DNA of 64,000 bases from Volutella citrinella. Lineage: Eukaryota > Ascomycota > Sordariomycetes > Hypocreales > Nectriaceae. Positions 37,235 through 50,869 of this stretch are shown piece by piece. Position 1 is the first letter of the stretch. The number at the start of each line of letters is the position of its first letter. The stretch is taken from NCBI GenBank assembly GCA_034401135.1, contig JAWZSP010000011.1, forward strand, positions 124,001 through 188,000. Reading direction: 5' to 3'. The position numbers and the translations under genes are program-made. The notes below the pieces were generated by a model, which made no database searches, was not told the DNA's origin, and saw only the letters and a program-made list of their open reading frames with translations.

Positions 37235-37494
37235 CCGTGACAGTAACCCCAAAACGCGTCGCGACCACACTCCTTTTCTCTCCAGCTTGTACGGCTGCAA
37301 TAATAGCCGCACGAAGCTCGGGACTGGTTTGTTGTCTTCCTTGACGATTTCCAGATATTATGGTCCCAAAAGACCGTAAATTGGATGTCATAATAAAAAG
37401 TTGTAGATGATTGAAGATGAAGGTGGCAGGAAACGCGGTTCCGATCGTCGACGCGAGTCGCGTGGTGTTGCAGGACTTTTGGAACCCCACTGTA
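37235..37494 (-). mobile_element. Truncated Tc1/mariner-type transposon (5' end and transposase N-terminus)
   Basis: Read on the - strand, a terminal sequence CAGTGGGGTTCCAAAAGTCC starts at 37492 beside a TA (37493-37494), as in mariner-type elements. A short leader and an ATG at 37391 follow. The reading frame gives about 50 residues with the pattern of the N-terminal helix-turn-helix of Tc1/mariner transposases (TSPELRAAIIAAVQAGEK, then VVATRFGVTVT). The similarity ends near 37235, where GC-rich hairpin sequence takes over. The catalytic domain is missing, so it cannot transpose itself. Confidence 0.55.
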
Positions 37495-38342
37495 CTCATG
37501 CCCTCCCGAACTGGTAGTTGTAACATTTTGATCCAAAAAACAAAGTTCACACCAAGAATTAGCGACAATCCACCCCGACCCTAGCAACCCCCAGGTTTAG
37601 GCCACTTCACTGGCAGTATACCCTTCCTCCCATTGTGGATGACTGAACTGCGTCTCACGCATGCACTTGGCCCTTCAACTCATCGTCCCTGTCTCGACGT
37701 CATTGGTAATGCGTGTAGTTGATGTTGGGCGGAACCCGCGGACCTTGGCTAGGCCCGCTAGGGGCTTCGTCAGCGTGGTGGAGGTCGAGTCAACCATAAT
37801 AAGATACCCCACCTAAACCACCTCTACATATGTAGCGCGCCTATGACAGTGACCCTAGAACGTTTTAGTTGTCGGGTTCGACAAACCAGGAGGGATGGTG
37901 GCGTTTGTAGGCGCCCCCGCTTCCACTCCACAGGCTCGGCCTCTCGGGGTGCTCGGTCAAACAGGTCCGCCGGATTCCTGTAGCACTCGGGATGGATGTC
38001 TCGCTGCTAGGGGGCGCTTTCTCCTCGCAGCGTCCATCTCCGCCAGCATCTACTCTGTCTCGAATAATGTTCTGACACATGTCCGTGGTGAAGTCCGCAG
38101 TTCCCGCTCCGCCGGTGTCTCACAGTGATAGTCAGACTCCGCTAGTTCAGATGTTCTAGCTCCTGTTGGCCCGTGATTCTCTCAGTATATAATGTCTCAA
38201 TTTGATGTCGTAGATTCAACAAAAAAAGCTTACATCGCATCACAACTCACCTCAGCCGAACACATATGCTGTATCACCTAAGATACCACACCATCCTCGA
38301 TTCCCTCTCCTCAATCGAAGCTTCGACACCCCTACCACAGCC
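37495..38342. promoter_or_regulatory. Upstream region of NmrA-like copy 2 with 28-bp CTCGG block
   Basis: The 28-bp block at 37935-37962 (three CTCGG boxes, then TCAAAC) has the same orientation as the downstream gene and lies 381-408 bp before its ATG. A second conserved piece, CGGGATGGATGTCTCGCT (37988-38005), matches 60010-60027 at 16 of 18 positions. A TATA-like TATATAAT lies near 38185. No other gene was seen here. Confidence 0.55.
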
Positions 38343-39398
38343 ATGCCGACCCTAGCTCTTGCCGGAGGAACCTCTCCTAGTCTGGGCCGTGCTATCGTTG
38401 CCGCCGTAATGTCTTCCACAGGGTGGAATACGATTATCCTCTCCCGCACCCCGAAGGCCCCCCTCTGGCTGCGTGCCATTGACAAGGATGAGGCGCGGAC
38501 CGAGATTCGCGTCGTCGACTACCTCAACACCGACTCTATAACCAGCGCCCTTGACGGCGTCCACACGGTAGTTTCTGTTACCTCCGCCCTGGACGGAACA
38601 CAGGGACAAATCCAAGTCAACCTGCTTGAGGCCGCCGTTAAGGCCGGATGCAAGCGGTTTGCGCCAGCACAATGGGCCTTCGGACCGAAGGGGTGGGAGA
38701 ATGTCACGGTCATCAATAGTGAGGGTGCGCCTGTGTGGGCCGAGTGAGTGAAGCACGAGGACAAGATTGAGTGTGCCAAGTTCAATATCGGCAGCTTCAT
38801 GAACTACATCGGTCTTGGAATTCATCCTACTTCGGCAACCCCCGTTGACGACGAATCCTCACTGCGGCAGCTGGAAGAGGGAGGGGGTTACATGCCTGGA
38901 GAGGACGAGGCGACCCAGGGCCTCCAGCGACAGGGAGATCTCAAAGACGGGTCCGGAGCCTTCTTGATCGGCATGAAGAACGCTATTGCCGAATTGCCCG
39001 TGAGGGAGGACGGCCAGTGGCCCCGGATCAGCCTGATCACCATGAGAGACGTGGGTCGATTCATCGCCGCGTCTCTAGATCTGCCGAAGTGGGAGGAGGA
39101 TATGACTATGGTTGGTGATACGCTGACCATGGGCGAGCTACTCGCCCACGCGGAAGAAGTCACGGGGAAGAAGTTTCAAGTCGATCTTATTAAGAAAGAG
39201 GACATGGAAAGAAAGCTGGGAGATATTGCACCGGAGGACTTCATGAGTAGGGCTTGGGCGGAGTTCAAACTCGCGTACATCCGGGACCTGGAAGATGAGG
39301 TGGTGGTGCGCCCTGTGGTGAATAACCTTTGCCCTGCGGTGAAGCCGTTGTCGGCGCGTGAATACTTGGAACAGTACTGGACTGCAGCTCGAGATTGA
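38343..39398 (+). pseudogene. NmrA/isoflavone-reductase-like protein, copy 2, with in-frame TGA
   Basis: The frame runs 134 codons (38343-38744), meets TGA at 38745-38747 and continues in the same frame for 216 aa to 39398. Both halves align along their length with the copies at 5794 and 58685: GGTSPSLGRA, AGCKRFAPAQWAFG, SFMNYIGLG and GDTLTMGELL are conserved. The stop replaces what was probably Trp (TGG to TGA, one G-to-A change). The bases GTGAGT at 38743 create a good 5' splice site, and CGGCAG at 38788-38793 could be an acceptor. Removing this 51-nt stretch would keep the frame but delete 17 positions that both paralogs retain. A nonsense pseudogene is therefore most likely; a shortened spliced product is possible. 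It lies between RIP-mutated blocks. Confidence 0.82.
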
Positions 39399-39758
39399 TT
39401 CCTAAACAAGGATCAAGAGAACTGATCTGGAAATTGGTCAGGTTCACGACAGGTTTCCCAAGTCTGTCGTCCGTAGCTGCTTTGCAAGAGCGGTAGCTAT
39501 TTTCCCTATGGGAGTCTACATCTTCACAATCGACAATTAATCCGAGCATAATGTCCCTTACCCACCTCCCGGACACCCTAAAATTCCCTCACTGCCACTT
39601 TAATATGCCGTTGAGCTTATGCGATTGGAATGCCTTCATGGCAAGCACGCCCGAGATGTTCGCCGTGTTGAATCCTAAAGGCGGTGTGTTAGTTGAACTC
39701 ACTAACATAAGCGAAGCACCGTCTCGGGCAAACAGTACCATGAAATACTCCGGATCAA
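39399..39758. other. Gene 3' flank, no feature
   Basis: Normal-composition sequence between NmrA-like copy 2 and the LINE tail. Short open frames here look accidental. Confidence 0.4.
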
Positions 39759-40129
39759 TGTATGTATGTATGTATGTATTTTTTCGTCCGGGGGGCCGTG
39801 AGGCCCTAGAAGTCTCCTAAGGGAGCATAGGACGTGCTGAGCTATGGGAGTCTACCTATGATTTAACCATACAGTGTCCCCTATCCAGTATGTCATCGGC
39901 ACAAATGGCGCATTACATCGAGCCTGTTACCCGTCAGCGGGTGGTCCAGGCACGGCTAGTAAACAGTAGCCGCGGGGCCGCTTATAACTAGGACAGTCAT
40001 GGCGGGGGGCCGTGGTTGCTGATAGCTACAGTTGGATGGAGAGCGTTGCGACTCTCTATCTGGCCGAGCCTAGATAATAGAAAGAGGTGTCAAAGGAATA
40101 TAAGAGAAGATAAAGGAGGGAGCGGATGC

Positions 40130-42647
40130 TAGTACGTCCTGAGTCGGTCTTGTTTAGTAGCGAGGGCAGATTCTATTAAAGAAGGCGCTTGTCTTGGCCA
40201 ACTTGACGAACTTATTAAAGTCTTTTCCTAATACTAGATTTATAGCTGTGTTTAGTAAGGGAGCGAGCCTTGCTCGATGCCGTGGCAGTACCTTTTTATA
40301 ATAGAAAATATAGTTAAATGTTTTGCATTAGTTATGTAAGCAGACTAATTATGCTTTACTATAGTTAAACCTTTTATAGTAAGTAGTAAAATCCTTATAA
40401 AGGGACCTTGCTATAAGTAAATAGTATAAGACTGTATATAAGAGCGATAGCTCTAGTAAGCAAGCTACTATCACCTTGAGATTCAATCTCTTGTACTGTT
40501 TAAGGGAGGTAGAAGACTACTAGGCTTTGAATACTTTTTTTAGTTTCTGCCTTATGATTTTTTACAGGTAGGCTAGTATAGGTTAGGCGCCCTTAGGCTT
40601 GGGCAGTAAATATACTACTTTTGCTAGTTTATCAGCTTGTTTATTACTAGGGATATTAATATAACCTAGTACCTAGCGTACTTAAGCAGCCTTATAAAGT
40701 GCTACTAAGGACTGGGACTTAAGGAAGACTTCTTAAGAGGAGTCTAATAGTGTGCCCTGTAGGTATATAGTAGCAGCGAGGTTGTTAAGATAGATAAAGA
40801 TATCTTAGGTTACTGACTCTTACAGGCTCAGAGCGGCCTTTAAACCCTTTAATACTCCTGCTGCTTTAATATTAAAGACCTTAGCCGGCTTAAAGCGACT
40901 GGATCTATTAGAGATTAAGAGACCGTTCTAGTAGATAGTAAAGTTATAACTAGCTGCCCTGTCTAAAAACAGAGAGCTATCTGAGTATATAACTAGGACG
41001 AGTGGATTAAAAGTCTAGACCTAGTAAAGGAAGGCCTTAACTATCTTTTCTTTTAATACTATCTATAGCAGTATTATTTACTTATTACTAAAGTATTACT
41101 AGATAAGCTTTAGTTATACACAGAGTGTAAGGAGTTTATCAGTGTGTTAAAGCTATGTCTTAAAGCTGCTTTCTAACAGTGCTTAGTATTTTTATTTAAT
41201 AAGGTTATAATAAGTAAGTTAGTAGGGTAGGCGTGTCCAGCTTGCTAAAAAGTGAGCCTTATTAAGCAACTTGAGTTATATAAAGAAGCAGAGCTGCTAT
41301 ATTTTAAAAAGCTAGGCAACTAGTAGTATTCTACTTTTTTAGTAAAGTGCAGCAATAAGTATTATCTTTTAAATAAGTAAGATTACTTTTATAAATTAGT
41401 TTATAGCTTTAGTTATTTTTTAAATAAGATATTAGTTACTTAATAGTATATTTTTAAATAGTTAGTTTTATTATAACTAGGTTATACCTAGGTACTATAC
41501 CTTAGTATTATAAAGTAGTACTAGTATAATATATACTTTAATAGCGCTTTATATAGTACTTAGTAGCAGACTGTATTTTATATTAGCAAGTCTTTATAAA
41601 TAGTAAGCTACTACTTTTATTTATATTATCTACTTCTTAATATAGATTAAAATAATAATCTACTATTAAGCTAGATACCTAGTTAATATAAAGCTAATTC
41701 AGGCTGTTTTATAATATTACTATAATATATTATTAAAAAGGACCTAAGTTTATTATAAAAAAAGTATATAACTTCAGTCTTTTTAAGATTAAAAAAGATA
41801 TTATTTACTATACCTTAGTAAATTATTTCTTTAATAAATATAAATACTATAATAGTAATCTTATTAACTATATTACTTATAAAAAAGATAGCTATATTAT
41901 TTATATAACTAAAACAGTTTTAAGAGTTACTTAAATAATAGATAGGCTTTATATAAAGTAGAAATAATATTAATAATACTAGCGACCTCTAAAAGAGGCT
42001 ATATTAAAAGAGAGAAAAAGTAGTAATAGTATCTTAGTACTTAATATATATAAATCAGCTACTTATAAAAAATCCAGCTTATTTAACTAGATAATCAGGC
42101 CAGCCTTATTTATATAAGTATAAAACTAGCTTATTATATATAATAGTATTAAATATACCTTAGATATCTATTATAACTAATATAGCTACCTTATTATATA
42201 TAAATACTTTTTTTATATTATATATTAAAACAGTTACTAAGTCTATTATAAACCTTTTTAAAAATACCCTAGCCTATTATAAGTAAAGGACTTAGTAGTA
42301 AATAGCTGCCTATACTAGCTAGTATATAATTAGTTATTCTAGCCCTTTACTAAAGTAAAAAAGTAGTAAGATAGGCTGCTATACCTACAGCTTTATAAGG
42401 TCCCTTTGTCTTAGTTTTATAATTATAACTACCTTTACTTTCTTAAATAGTTCTAAGTAATAGCTTAGAGTAAGGTATACTTAAAATAGGTAGTAGATAT
42501 ACGTCCTGATAATATACTACACAGCCTTAAAAAGTTATTTAATCTTAGAGAAGTGTTTCTTATATAGAGAGTCGCATATTGCGCCTCTTCTAGGGAGATT
42601 TCTAGTAGGAATAGTATTAATCTAAAAGAGTGCACCTTGATCCAGGG
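40130..42647 (-). pseudogene. LINE ORF2, 3' part: reverse transcriptase and RNase H
   Basis: The reverse transcriptase box near 41890-41912 reads FSYINNIAIF on the - strand, a RIP form of the YVDD box. RNase H (about 40585-40990) begins IYSDSSLFLDRAASY and continues to the IPSNKQADKLAK segment. The C-terminal tail (LGKDFNKFVKLAKTSAFF) ends near 40130. Trp codons have become TAG or TAA repeatedly. The reading continues precisely across the gypsy insertion into 50870 onward (a DPWI junction). Confidence 0.82.
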
Positions 42648-43061
42648 TGTCAGGACCTAGCGCTAATACACAGTACCCCAATATACAGTATAGCTACACA
42701 GGCTGGAAGAACCTATACCCAAACTTACACCCTTAACTAATTAAAAAGCAGAGTAATAATAAAGAGAGCGATAGCGCTCTAAAAGCATAGCGTTTTAATA
42801 AATAAGCACTCCCTAAATAATTACTCTAAGTAAATATAATAACCTAGTATATATATCCCTATTATAATATAATAAAAAGGACTAGCCTTTTTAGTTATTA
42901 ATATAACTTAGTTATTATAATACTCTTTACTTATTATTAAATATAATAATATATTTATTTTATATACTAATTAATACTTAGTATTATACTCTAATATAAT
43001 TACTAATATAAACCCTAGTATAATTACTATTATTTATATAGTTAAAACCAGCCTAGTTATT
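42648..43061 (+). repeat. 5' LTR of the chromovirus
   Basis: About 414 bp. Homologous to 50453-50869 and, reversed, to 51401-51843. Confidence 0.85.
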
Positions 43062-46000
43062 ATATATTAATAGCTCTTATTTAATTATACTACTTATATA
43101 ATACTAAGTAATACTTATAATAATATCTTAAAAAAAGAAACCTGCTACTACTAGCTTATTAAATACTTATTAAAACACCCTACTTAATAATAATATTATA
43201 AGGGATATTAAGAAAGAATCTAATAATAATTATAAACTAGATATTACCTAACTTAAAGTAGATAATATATCCTTAAGAAAGTAACTAGAAAATATAAAAG
43301 TATACTCTACTTAGATTAGGAACTATATTAATAAGTAGATCAGCTAACTAACCTAGCAGACTGCTATCCTTAATAAACAGTTAACTAATACCTAAATAAA
43401 GAATATAAGCCTTAGAAAAACTATTAATACTATCAGAAATATATAAATATATAGACTCTAAAGTGCCTAAGAAGGAATCAAGAATATTAAATATATAGAA
43501 CTACCTATTAAAAACTTTAAAGAAATTATTAAACCTAAGAACCCTAAATTATAAGAAGGTAATAAAGCTACCCTACCTAACTTTATTATAATACTCTGAT
43601 CTTACTTTATAATATATAAAAATACTTTTAATAATAAAGAATATAAGGTATAATTTACTATTAGGCTTTTTTAAAAAGACCTACAGACTACTATAAATAC
43701 TTACCTTAAGAATTATCTTAAAAACAACTTAGCTATTAAAAAAGGATTCACTTAGACTTTATTTAATAATTTTAAAGCCTTTAAATAAATACTAGTTAAT
43801 AACTTTAAAAAAGTTAATAAAAGGTACTAAGCACTTATAGCTATTTAGAAACTTAACTAATATAAGACAGTATCAGCCTATTTAACTAAATTCTAATATT
43901 TATTAAATAAACTTAATTAAATTAATAAAATAGTAATTAATAAGTTCTACTAAGAACTTAAAGATAATATTAAAGACAAATTAGTAAAAAATATAAGCCT
44001 ACTTATAGACTTTGCAAGCTATAAATAACTTACTATTAAAATTAATAATAGACTATTTAAATAATCCTAGGAAAAGTAATATAAAGGCAGAAATAAGAAT
44101 TATAAGACTTAACTAAAGTAAAATTAAAAAAGAAAGCAATTCACCCTAACCTCTTATAAGTAAGTACTAGGACTAATAGAACTTAATAATACTTAAAAGA
44201 CCCTCTACTAAAACTATAGTAAGTATAGGTACTAATTACCTAAATATTATAACTTAGTAAAAATAAATAATAAGTTTAAACCTAAGTTTAACTAAGTCTT
44301 TAAAAATAAGAAAGTATAATTTACTAATATATAGTATAATAAGAATAAGCAAACAGCTATCTATATAATTAAAATAATCTAAGTTATATAACTAGTAGAT
44401 AACCTAGAATAAGACCTAGTTACTATAACTTATATAAAAGAAACCGCTAGATATAAAGTCAAACCTAGACCTATTTATTTAAAGATATAAGATAATAAGT
44501 ATACTTAGTATATTATATATAGACAAACTGGATATAAAGTATAATATTATAACTTAATAAAATAAATTAAGAAAATAAGACTTAATAACTTTAACCCTAC
44601 CTAATAATTAGTAGGATATTATAATAAAGAAGTAGTAAGTATTAATTAAGCCTTCTACTTTAAAAAGAAAAAAAAAGAATATACTTACTTCCTATACCTT
44701 AAGTACTAAAAGAAGGTAACCTACTTTACTTCTTAATAATTATAAGAATAGTATATAAGATAATACCTACTAATATACTAATAATCTATTAAATAACTTA
44801 GAGTTATAAAATAATAAAATAAGACTTAAAAAGAATAATAATAAAGATATAAAGAAGACCCCTTAAAATACTAAAAATAAGACTAAAAAAAAGACTAAGA
44901 ATAAGTAATTAATAAGAAGTTTAACTTTATAAACTAAAATATAAGCTATAAAAATAAGATATAAACTATTATTATATTAGCTATACCCTGACTCTATATA
45001 AGTAAAATAAAAAACTAATATAATATCTTAGTATATTTTATATATTAGCTAGAAGTATATAAAGTATTTACTTAATAATAAAATAAGTATACTATATTAA
45101 TTAAAGCTTATAATTATAAGCCTTACTAAAGAAATAATAATATACTAGAACTCTAGGAACTAATACTTAATATAGGCTAAGAAAAACTAATTAAGACTAT
45201 TATTATAACCCAATTAAGCTATAACTTAACAAAGGGCTCTAAGAATAAAATCACCCTTATAGTAGTACTTACTATAAAAAATAAGTATAATACTTACTAT
45301 TAATAAAAAAAGAACCTATAGTAAAAGCAGGCAGAAAGCTATTTTAGATAGTAAAAAGCAGAAAACTATTTTATAAAAGAATAAATACTAGTCCCTAAGA
45401 GACCTATATACTAATATAATAATATTAAACTACTATATATAATATAATAAAAGCACAACTAATAAAAAGAACTGACTCTAGAACTAACTATTAATAACTA
45501 AGTTACTCTCTAAATATAAAAATAAAAAAAAGTAAATAACCTCTATATCTAAAAAAAACTATAATAGTTCTAGATATATAGACTTATTTCTAACTAACTA
45601 TTATAAGTTAAATAAGACAGAGCCCTCTTATTAAGACTAGACTTATAAAAAGATAAGCTCTAACTATAAGACTTAGAAAAAATAGACCCTTAATATAAAA
45701 AAGCAACCTAGGTTTTTTATAAACTAAACTAATAGAAAAAAAAAGAAAGTTAAGTATATACCTTAGCCTAATAACTTACTAAGAGAAGTATAGTAATTAT
45801 TTCTACTTTTATATAAAATAATAAATAAGACTGTATTAATACTAATATAAAAGACCTAGTAATATTCAGCCTATATAATATAAAGTATAAGGACTTATCC
45901 TAGACATACTACTATAATTATATATATTAAATATATAAAAAAATAAAAAGAAAGTATAATATATACCTAACCTAACCTAACTAAGATATAAAAGAACTAG

Positions 46001-49000
46001 TACTATTATTATAAGATAGTAGATACTAATAAGAAGTAATAAAAAGACTAGAATATAATATAGTTACTATTAACTTATGACTATATTATAGGATATAAGT
46101 ATATATTTATACTAATATAAAATATAGAGTATATATAAAGTACAAGCTTAACTAATACTACTATAATAAAGAATATAATAATAAAAGAAAAAGAAGATAT
46201 TATTAATAATTAAGCTACTTAAATAACTAGAAAACCTAACTAAATAACTCAGTACTACTACTAGTAACTATAAGATATAATTAATAATAAAAATATAAAT
46301 TAAAGGGAAATAGTTAGATATACTAATTAATAGTAAAGCTAATATAAACTATATCTTACTATAATTAGTTAACTAGATATAACTACTTTAATAAGAGAAG
46401 GAATAACTATATAATATAGTAAACTTAAAAAGATCTACTTTTAAATATAATAATAGGGTTATTAGCCACAAAGTTAAGTATATAAAGACCTATATAAATA
46501 GAAAGAATAAAGGAATTAACTATAATATTATACTAATAGTATTATATAATATAGTCTTAAGATATAAATAGTTATATTAGTAAAACCTACTTATTAACTA
46601 AAAGACTGGCTATATTTAGGACTAATTAAATACTAATATTAACAAGCCCTATAATAATATAAGATCTTAACCTAAGAATAGTTATAAGTTAACTAATAAT
46701 AAGATAGATAATATAGATACTATCACTACTTTAAAAAAGATATTATAAAAATAATAGAAGCTATATAATAGACAAGCTTAACAAGTTATTATATACTTAT
46801 AAAAATAGCTCATATAGCTTAATAAAACGCTCGAAGCCTAGAAATTAAAAAATAAACCTAACAGACTTGCCTTAATACTACTTTAATACTAAAAGTATAA
46901 ATAACTCTTTATAAAAGAACTAAAGACAGGATTATTATTATATAGATAATAGGATTATAAAATAGTTCTTAAAGATAGAAAAATAATAAAGTTCTTTCCT
47001 ATTTATAACCTAAATAAAATAGAACTTATAACTCTTAAAAAATACCTAGAGGATATACTATATAAAAGCTATATAAAAGTATCAATCTTAGAAGCTAGAT
47101 ATCTAGTTATATTTATCCTAAAAAAGAATAGTAAACTTAGGCTAGTAATAGACTACTAATAACTTAATAAAGTAATAATAAAAAACTGAACTCTATTACT
47201 ACTTATTTTAAAAATAAAGAACTAGTTATAAAAAATAAGAAAGTTTATTATACTTAACTTAAAAAATATATATAACTTAATATAAGTTAAGGAGGGATAT
47301 AAATAGAAGATTGTATTTAAAACTAAGTTCAGCCTTTTTAAATACCTTATTATACCTTTTAGTTTAATAAATATACTAGTATTATTTTAGTAAATAATTA
47401 ACTATATACTATATAAATACCTTAATATATTTATAATATATTATCTAGATAATATCCTAATATTCTTAAAGAATAATAAATAATATATAGAATATATATA
47501 TAAAGTATTATAAAAACTATAAGATATAAAGCTATTAATAGAACTAGAAAAAAGTAAGTTTTATATAAATAAAGTGGAATTTTTAAAATATATTATCTCT
47601 TATAATAAAATCTATATAAACTTAAAGAAAATTATAATAGTATAAGATTAGCTAAACTTAATAAAATACTTAATAGTAAAAGATATTCAGTTATTCCTTA
47701 AATTTACTAACTATTACTAAAAGTTTATTAAAAACTTTAATAATAAGGCAGCACTTTTAATTAACTTAATAAGAAAAAGGGTTACTTTTAAATAGATAGA
47801 TAAAGAATAGATAGTATTTAAAGTAATATAAAACACGATCCTTAAAAAGCCTATACTTACTATATTTAACCTAGATAAACTTATAGAGCTTAAAATAGAT
47901 ATTTTAAATAGCAGTCTAAGAGCCTAAATTAAATAATAAAATAAAAATAAGAAGTTATACTTAATTATATTCTACTTATATAAACTTATTAAAGTAGAAC
48001 TTAACTATTCTATTTATAATAAAGAATTCCTAGCTATTATTAACACTTTTAAGGAATTCTAATAATACCTTAAAAAAAGTAACTATTAAATTAAAGTCTA
48101 TATAGATTATAAAAATATCTCTTACTTTATAATTATATAGAAACTAAATAAGTAATAGCTATAATATACTAAATACCTATCTGAATTTAATTATACTATT
48201 ATTTATAGAAAGAGATCTAAGAATAGTAAAGTAGATACTATTAGCTAAAGACTAGACTTTAAACTAGATAATATTAAAATAGAAATATAGCTCTTTAAAT
48301 AAAATAATAAAAGAAACTATATCTAGAACTTAATCAGCTGAATTATTATACTTAGATAAACTTAATAATAAAAACTAACTATCTAAGATAAAATATAAAG
48401 ATACCTAGTAAATAAAAACTAACTAAGACCACTCTTTATACCTAATAAACTCTAATACACTCTTATTAAAAAAGTATATAAGTATATCTTATATAGATAC
48501 TAAGAAGTTAGAAAGATAATTAAATACCTTAAATAAAACTATATCTTCTTATAAATAAAAAAGATAGTAAAATAAGTCATTTTAGTATATAATTTTTATA
48601 AGAAAACTAAGGCATTATAATACAAACCTTATAAAATATTATAACTACTACTAATTAGTAAATAGCTATAATATTTAATTATAATAGACTTTATTATAAA
48701 GCTATTATTATTAAAAGACTTAATTACTAAAATATACTTTAATAGTATATATATAATTATAGACCGATTTATAAAGTTTATATACTATATTCTATATAAA
48801 AAAGAAATAGATATAAAGTAATTAATATTTATATTCTATAAAATAATAGTCTCAGCTTACAGTTTACTAATAGAGATTATCTTTAATAAAAGACTAATAT
48901 TTATATTAAAGTTTAACTAAAGACTTATAAATATATTAGGCCTAAACTATAAATTAACTATAGCTTTTAGAGTATAAATTAATAGTTAAATAGAATATTT

Positions 49001-49569
49001 AAATTAAGAGGTAGAATAATACCTTAAGTACTATATTAACTATATATAAAATAACTAAATAGAACTACTACTAACTATATAATTATCTTATAATTTATTA
49101 TACTATAATAGTATTAATATAATACTAGCCCTAGCACTTTATAATTATAACCTAGATATATATTAATAACTATAAGAAGGACTTTTAAATATTAAAACTA
49201 TACTTAAAATAGACTAAATAAAGGTAATATACTAAGAAATAAAAATAGAACTTAAATATATTTAAAACTAGATAAAGAAGTATTATAATAAAAAAAGATC
49301 AAAAAGACTGATTTTTAAAAAAAGAGATATAGTCTACTTATTTATAAAAAACCTAATAATAATATAATAAAATAAAAAACTAGACTATAAGTTTATTAGA
49401 CCCTATACTATTAAAAAACAAATCTTAATAAGTAACTATAAACTAGACCTACCTGAAAATATCAAAGTATACTTAATATTTTATATCTTACTTTTAGAAT
49501 CAGCTAAAAACACTATCAGGGTATAAATAGACATACTACTATAATAGAAACTAGAAGTCCTACTTAATA

Positions 49570-49730
49570 TAAAATAAATAATTAAAAAAATCCTAGATAA
49601 GATATATAAGGATAGTAAAACACTTTATTTAATTAAGTAAAAAGATTAGCCTAAATTAGAAAATATATAAGAACCCTTAGAAAACCTTACTTATTATAAA
49701 AAGAAGCTTAAGGAGTTTCTAAAATAATAA
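49570..49730 (+). pseudogene. Chromodomain at the pol C-terminus
   Basis: The chromodomain pattern is clear despite RIP: YLIK-stop-KD-stop-P followed by EN-x-stop-EPLENLTY. The stops sit where chromodomains have conserved Trp. Such domains can target integration to heterochromatin marks. Confidence 0.75.
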
Positions 49731-50452
49731 GCAACCTAGGGTTAATAAAACCAAGACTAAGTAAATCCCAGTCTATACTATCTAAGATACTAATATTATA
49801 TAACTCCTTTATTATAATAACCTTATATACTTTAAGAGTAGTAAATAACTAATCCTTTTTATTAAGACCTTAAAAACTATAATAAAATACTTTTATATAA
49901 CATACTTTTACTTTCTTCTTAGTTATATAAATATATAATAAATATATAGTAGTAATAATAATATAAGCTTGCACCCTAGCTATCTCTTTTTAGAGAGCTA
50001 ATAACTTATTACCTGCCTTCTTCTTATTATCCTTTAGCTTATTTTCTTAATTAATAAGCTTTATAATTAAAAAAGAAAGTCAGTACTTAATAAAATATAA
50101 AAGATAATACACTACTTATAAAAAAAAGCTATATAAGTACTATTATAAAGCTTATATACCTTAATATAATTTATATAATAAGATAAATCGTCTAATATAA
50201 GATACTACTTACTAAAATAGAAATAATAAATATAAAGTATATTAACCTTCTTATAGAATTTAATAACTATACTAAGAAGGATATTATATTTAAAGTCTTT
50301 TTATTAAGATATATATAATTTAATTACTTAGCTTAATATTATATTAATATAATAAAAAATAATAAAGGTCTAAGTTATATAAAAAGAGCTTATAAATTAA
50401 TAGGTTGCAATATATAGCTTTAAGAACAAGACCTTAAAAAAGGGAGATATTA

Positions 50453-50869
50453 TATTAGGACCTAGTGCTAATATATAGTACCTTAATATACAGTATAACT
50501 ATATAAGCTAAAAAAACCCATACTTAAACTTATATTCTTAACTAATTAAAAGGCAGAGTAATAATAAAAAAAGTAATAGCACTCTAAGAGCATAGCGCTT
50601 TAATAAATAAGCACTCCCTAAATAATTATTCTAAGTAAATATAATAACCTAATATATATATCCCTATTATAATATAATAAAAAGGACTAGCCTTTTTAAC
50701 TATTAATATAACTTAATTACTATAATACCCTTTACTTATTACTAGATATAATAATATATTTATCTTATATACTAATTAATACTTAGCATTATGCCCTAGT
50801 ATAATTACTAATATAAACCCTAGTATAATTACTACTATTTATATAGTTAGAACTAGCCCAGTCGTTACA
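50453..50869 (+). repeat. 3' LTR of the chromovirus
   Basis: 417 bp, preceded by the purine tract AAAAAAGGGAGA. It ends before the CAAGG flank. Confidence 0.85.

Larger units (their letters stand above)
42648..50869 (+). mobile_element. Ty3/gypsy chromovirus with chromodomain, RIP-degraded
   Basis: An 8.2-kb element. The 5' LTR 42648-43061 starts TGTCAGGACC and the 3' LTR 50453-50869 ends CAGTCGTTACA; flanks CAGGG and CAAGG are a nearly perfect 5-bp duplication. Forward translation with stops shows an RT region with LRLVIDY, YNLI and YYLDNILIF (about 47.1-47.47 kb), RNase H and integrase downstream. A C-terminal chromodomain at about 49570-49730 reads KILDKIYKDSKTLYLIK and continues to EPLENLTYYKKKLKEF, with each conserved Trp now TAA or TAG. 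It is inserted in the LINE RT gene and is non-functional. Confidence 0.9.

Noticed and set aside
37087..37587. A 166-aa - strand protein
   Set aside because: Wrong frame over the mariner fragment and hairpins; the alternative frame carries the transposase-like helices.
37895..38128. Open frame over the upstream region of NmrA-like copy 2 (and the similar frame at 59875-60123)
   Set aside because: The conserved part is the CTCGG block; the two frames give unrelated peptides, so conservation is at DNA level.
38743..38793. A real 51-nt intron in NmrA-like copy 2
   Set aside because: Both paralogs keep this segment as coding sequence, so the stop is better explained as a nonsense mutation; kept only as a finding.
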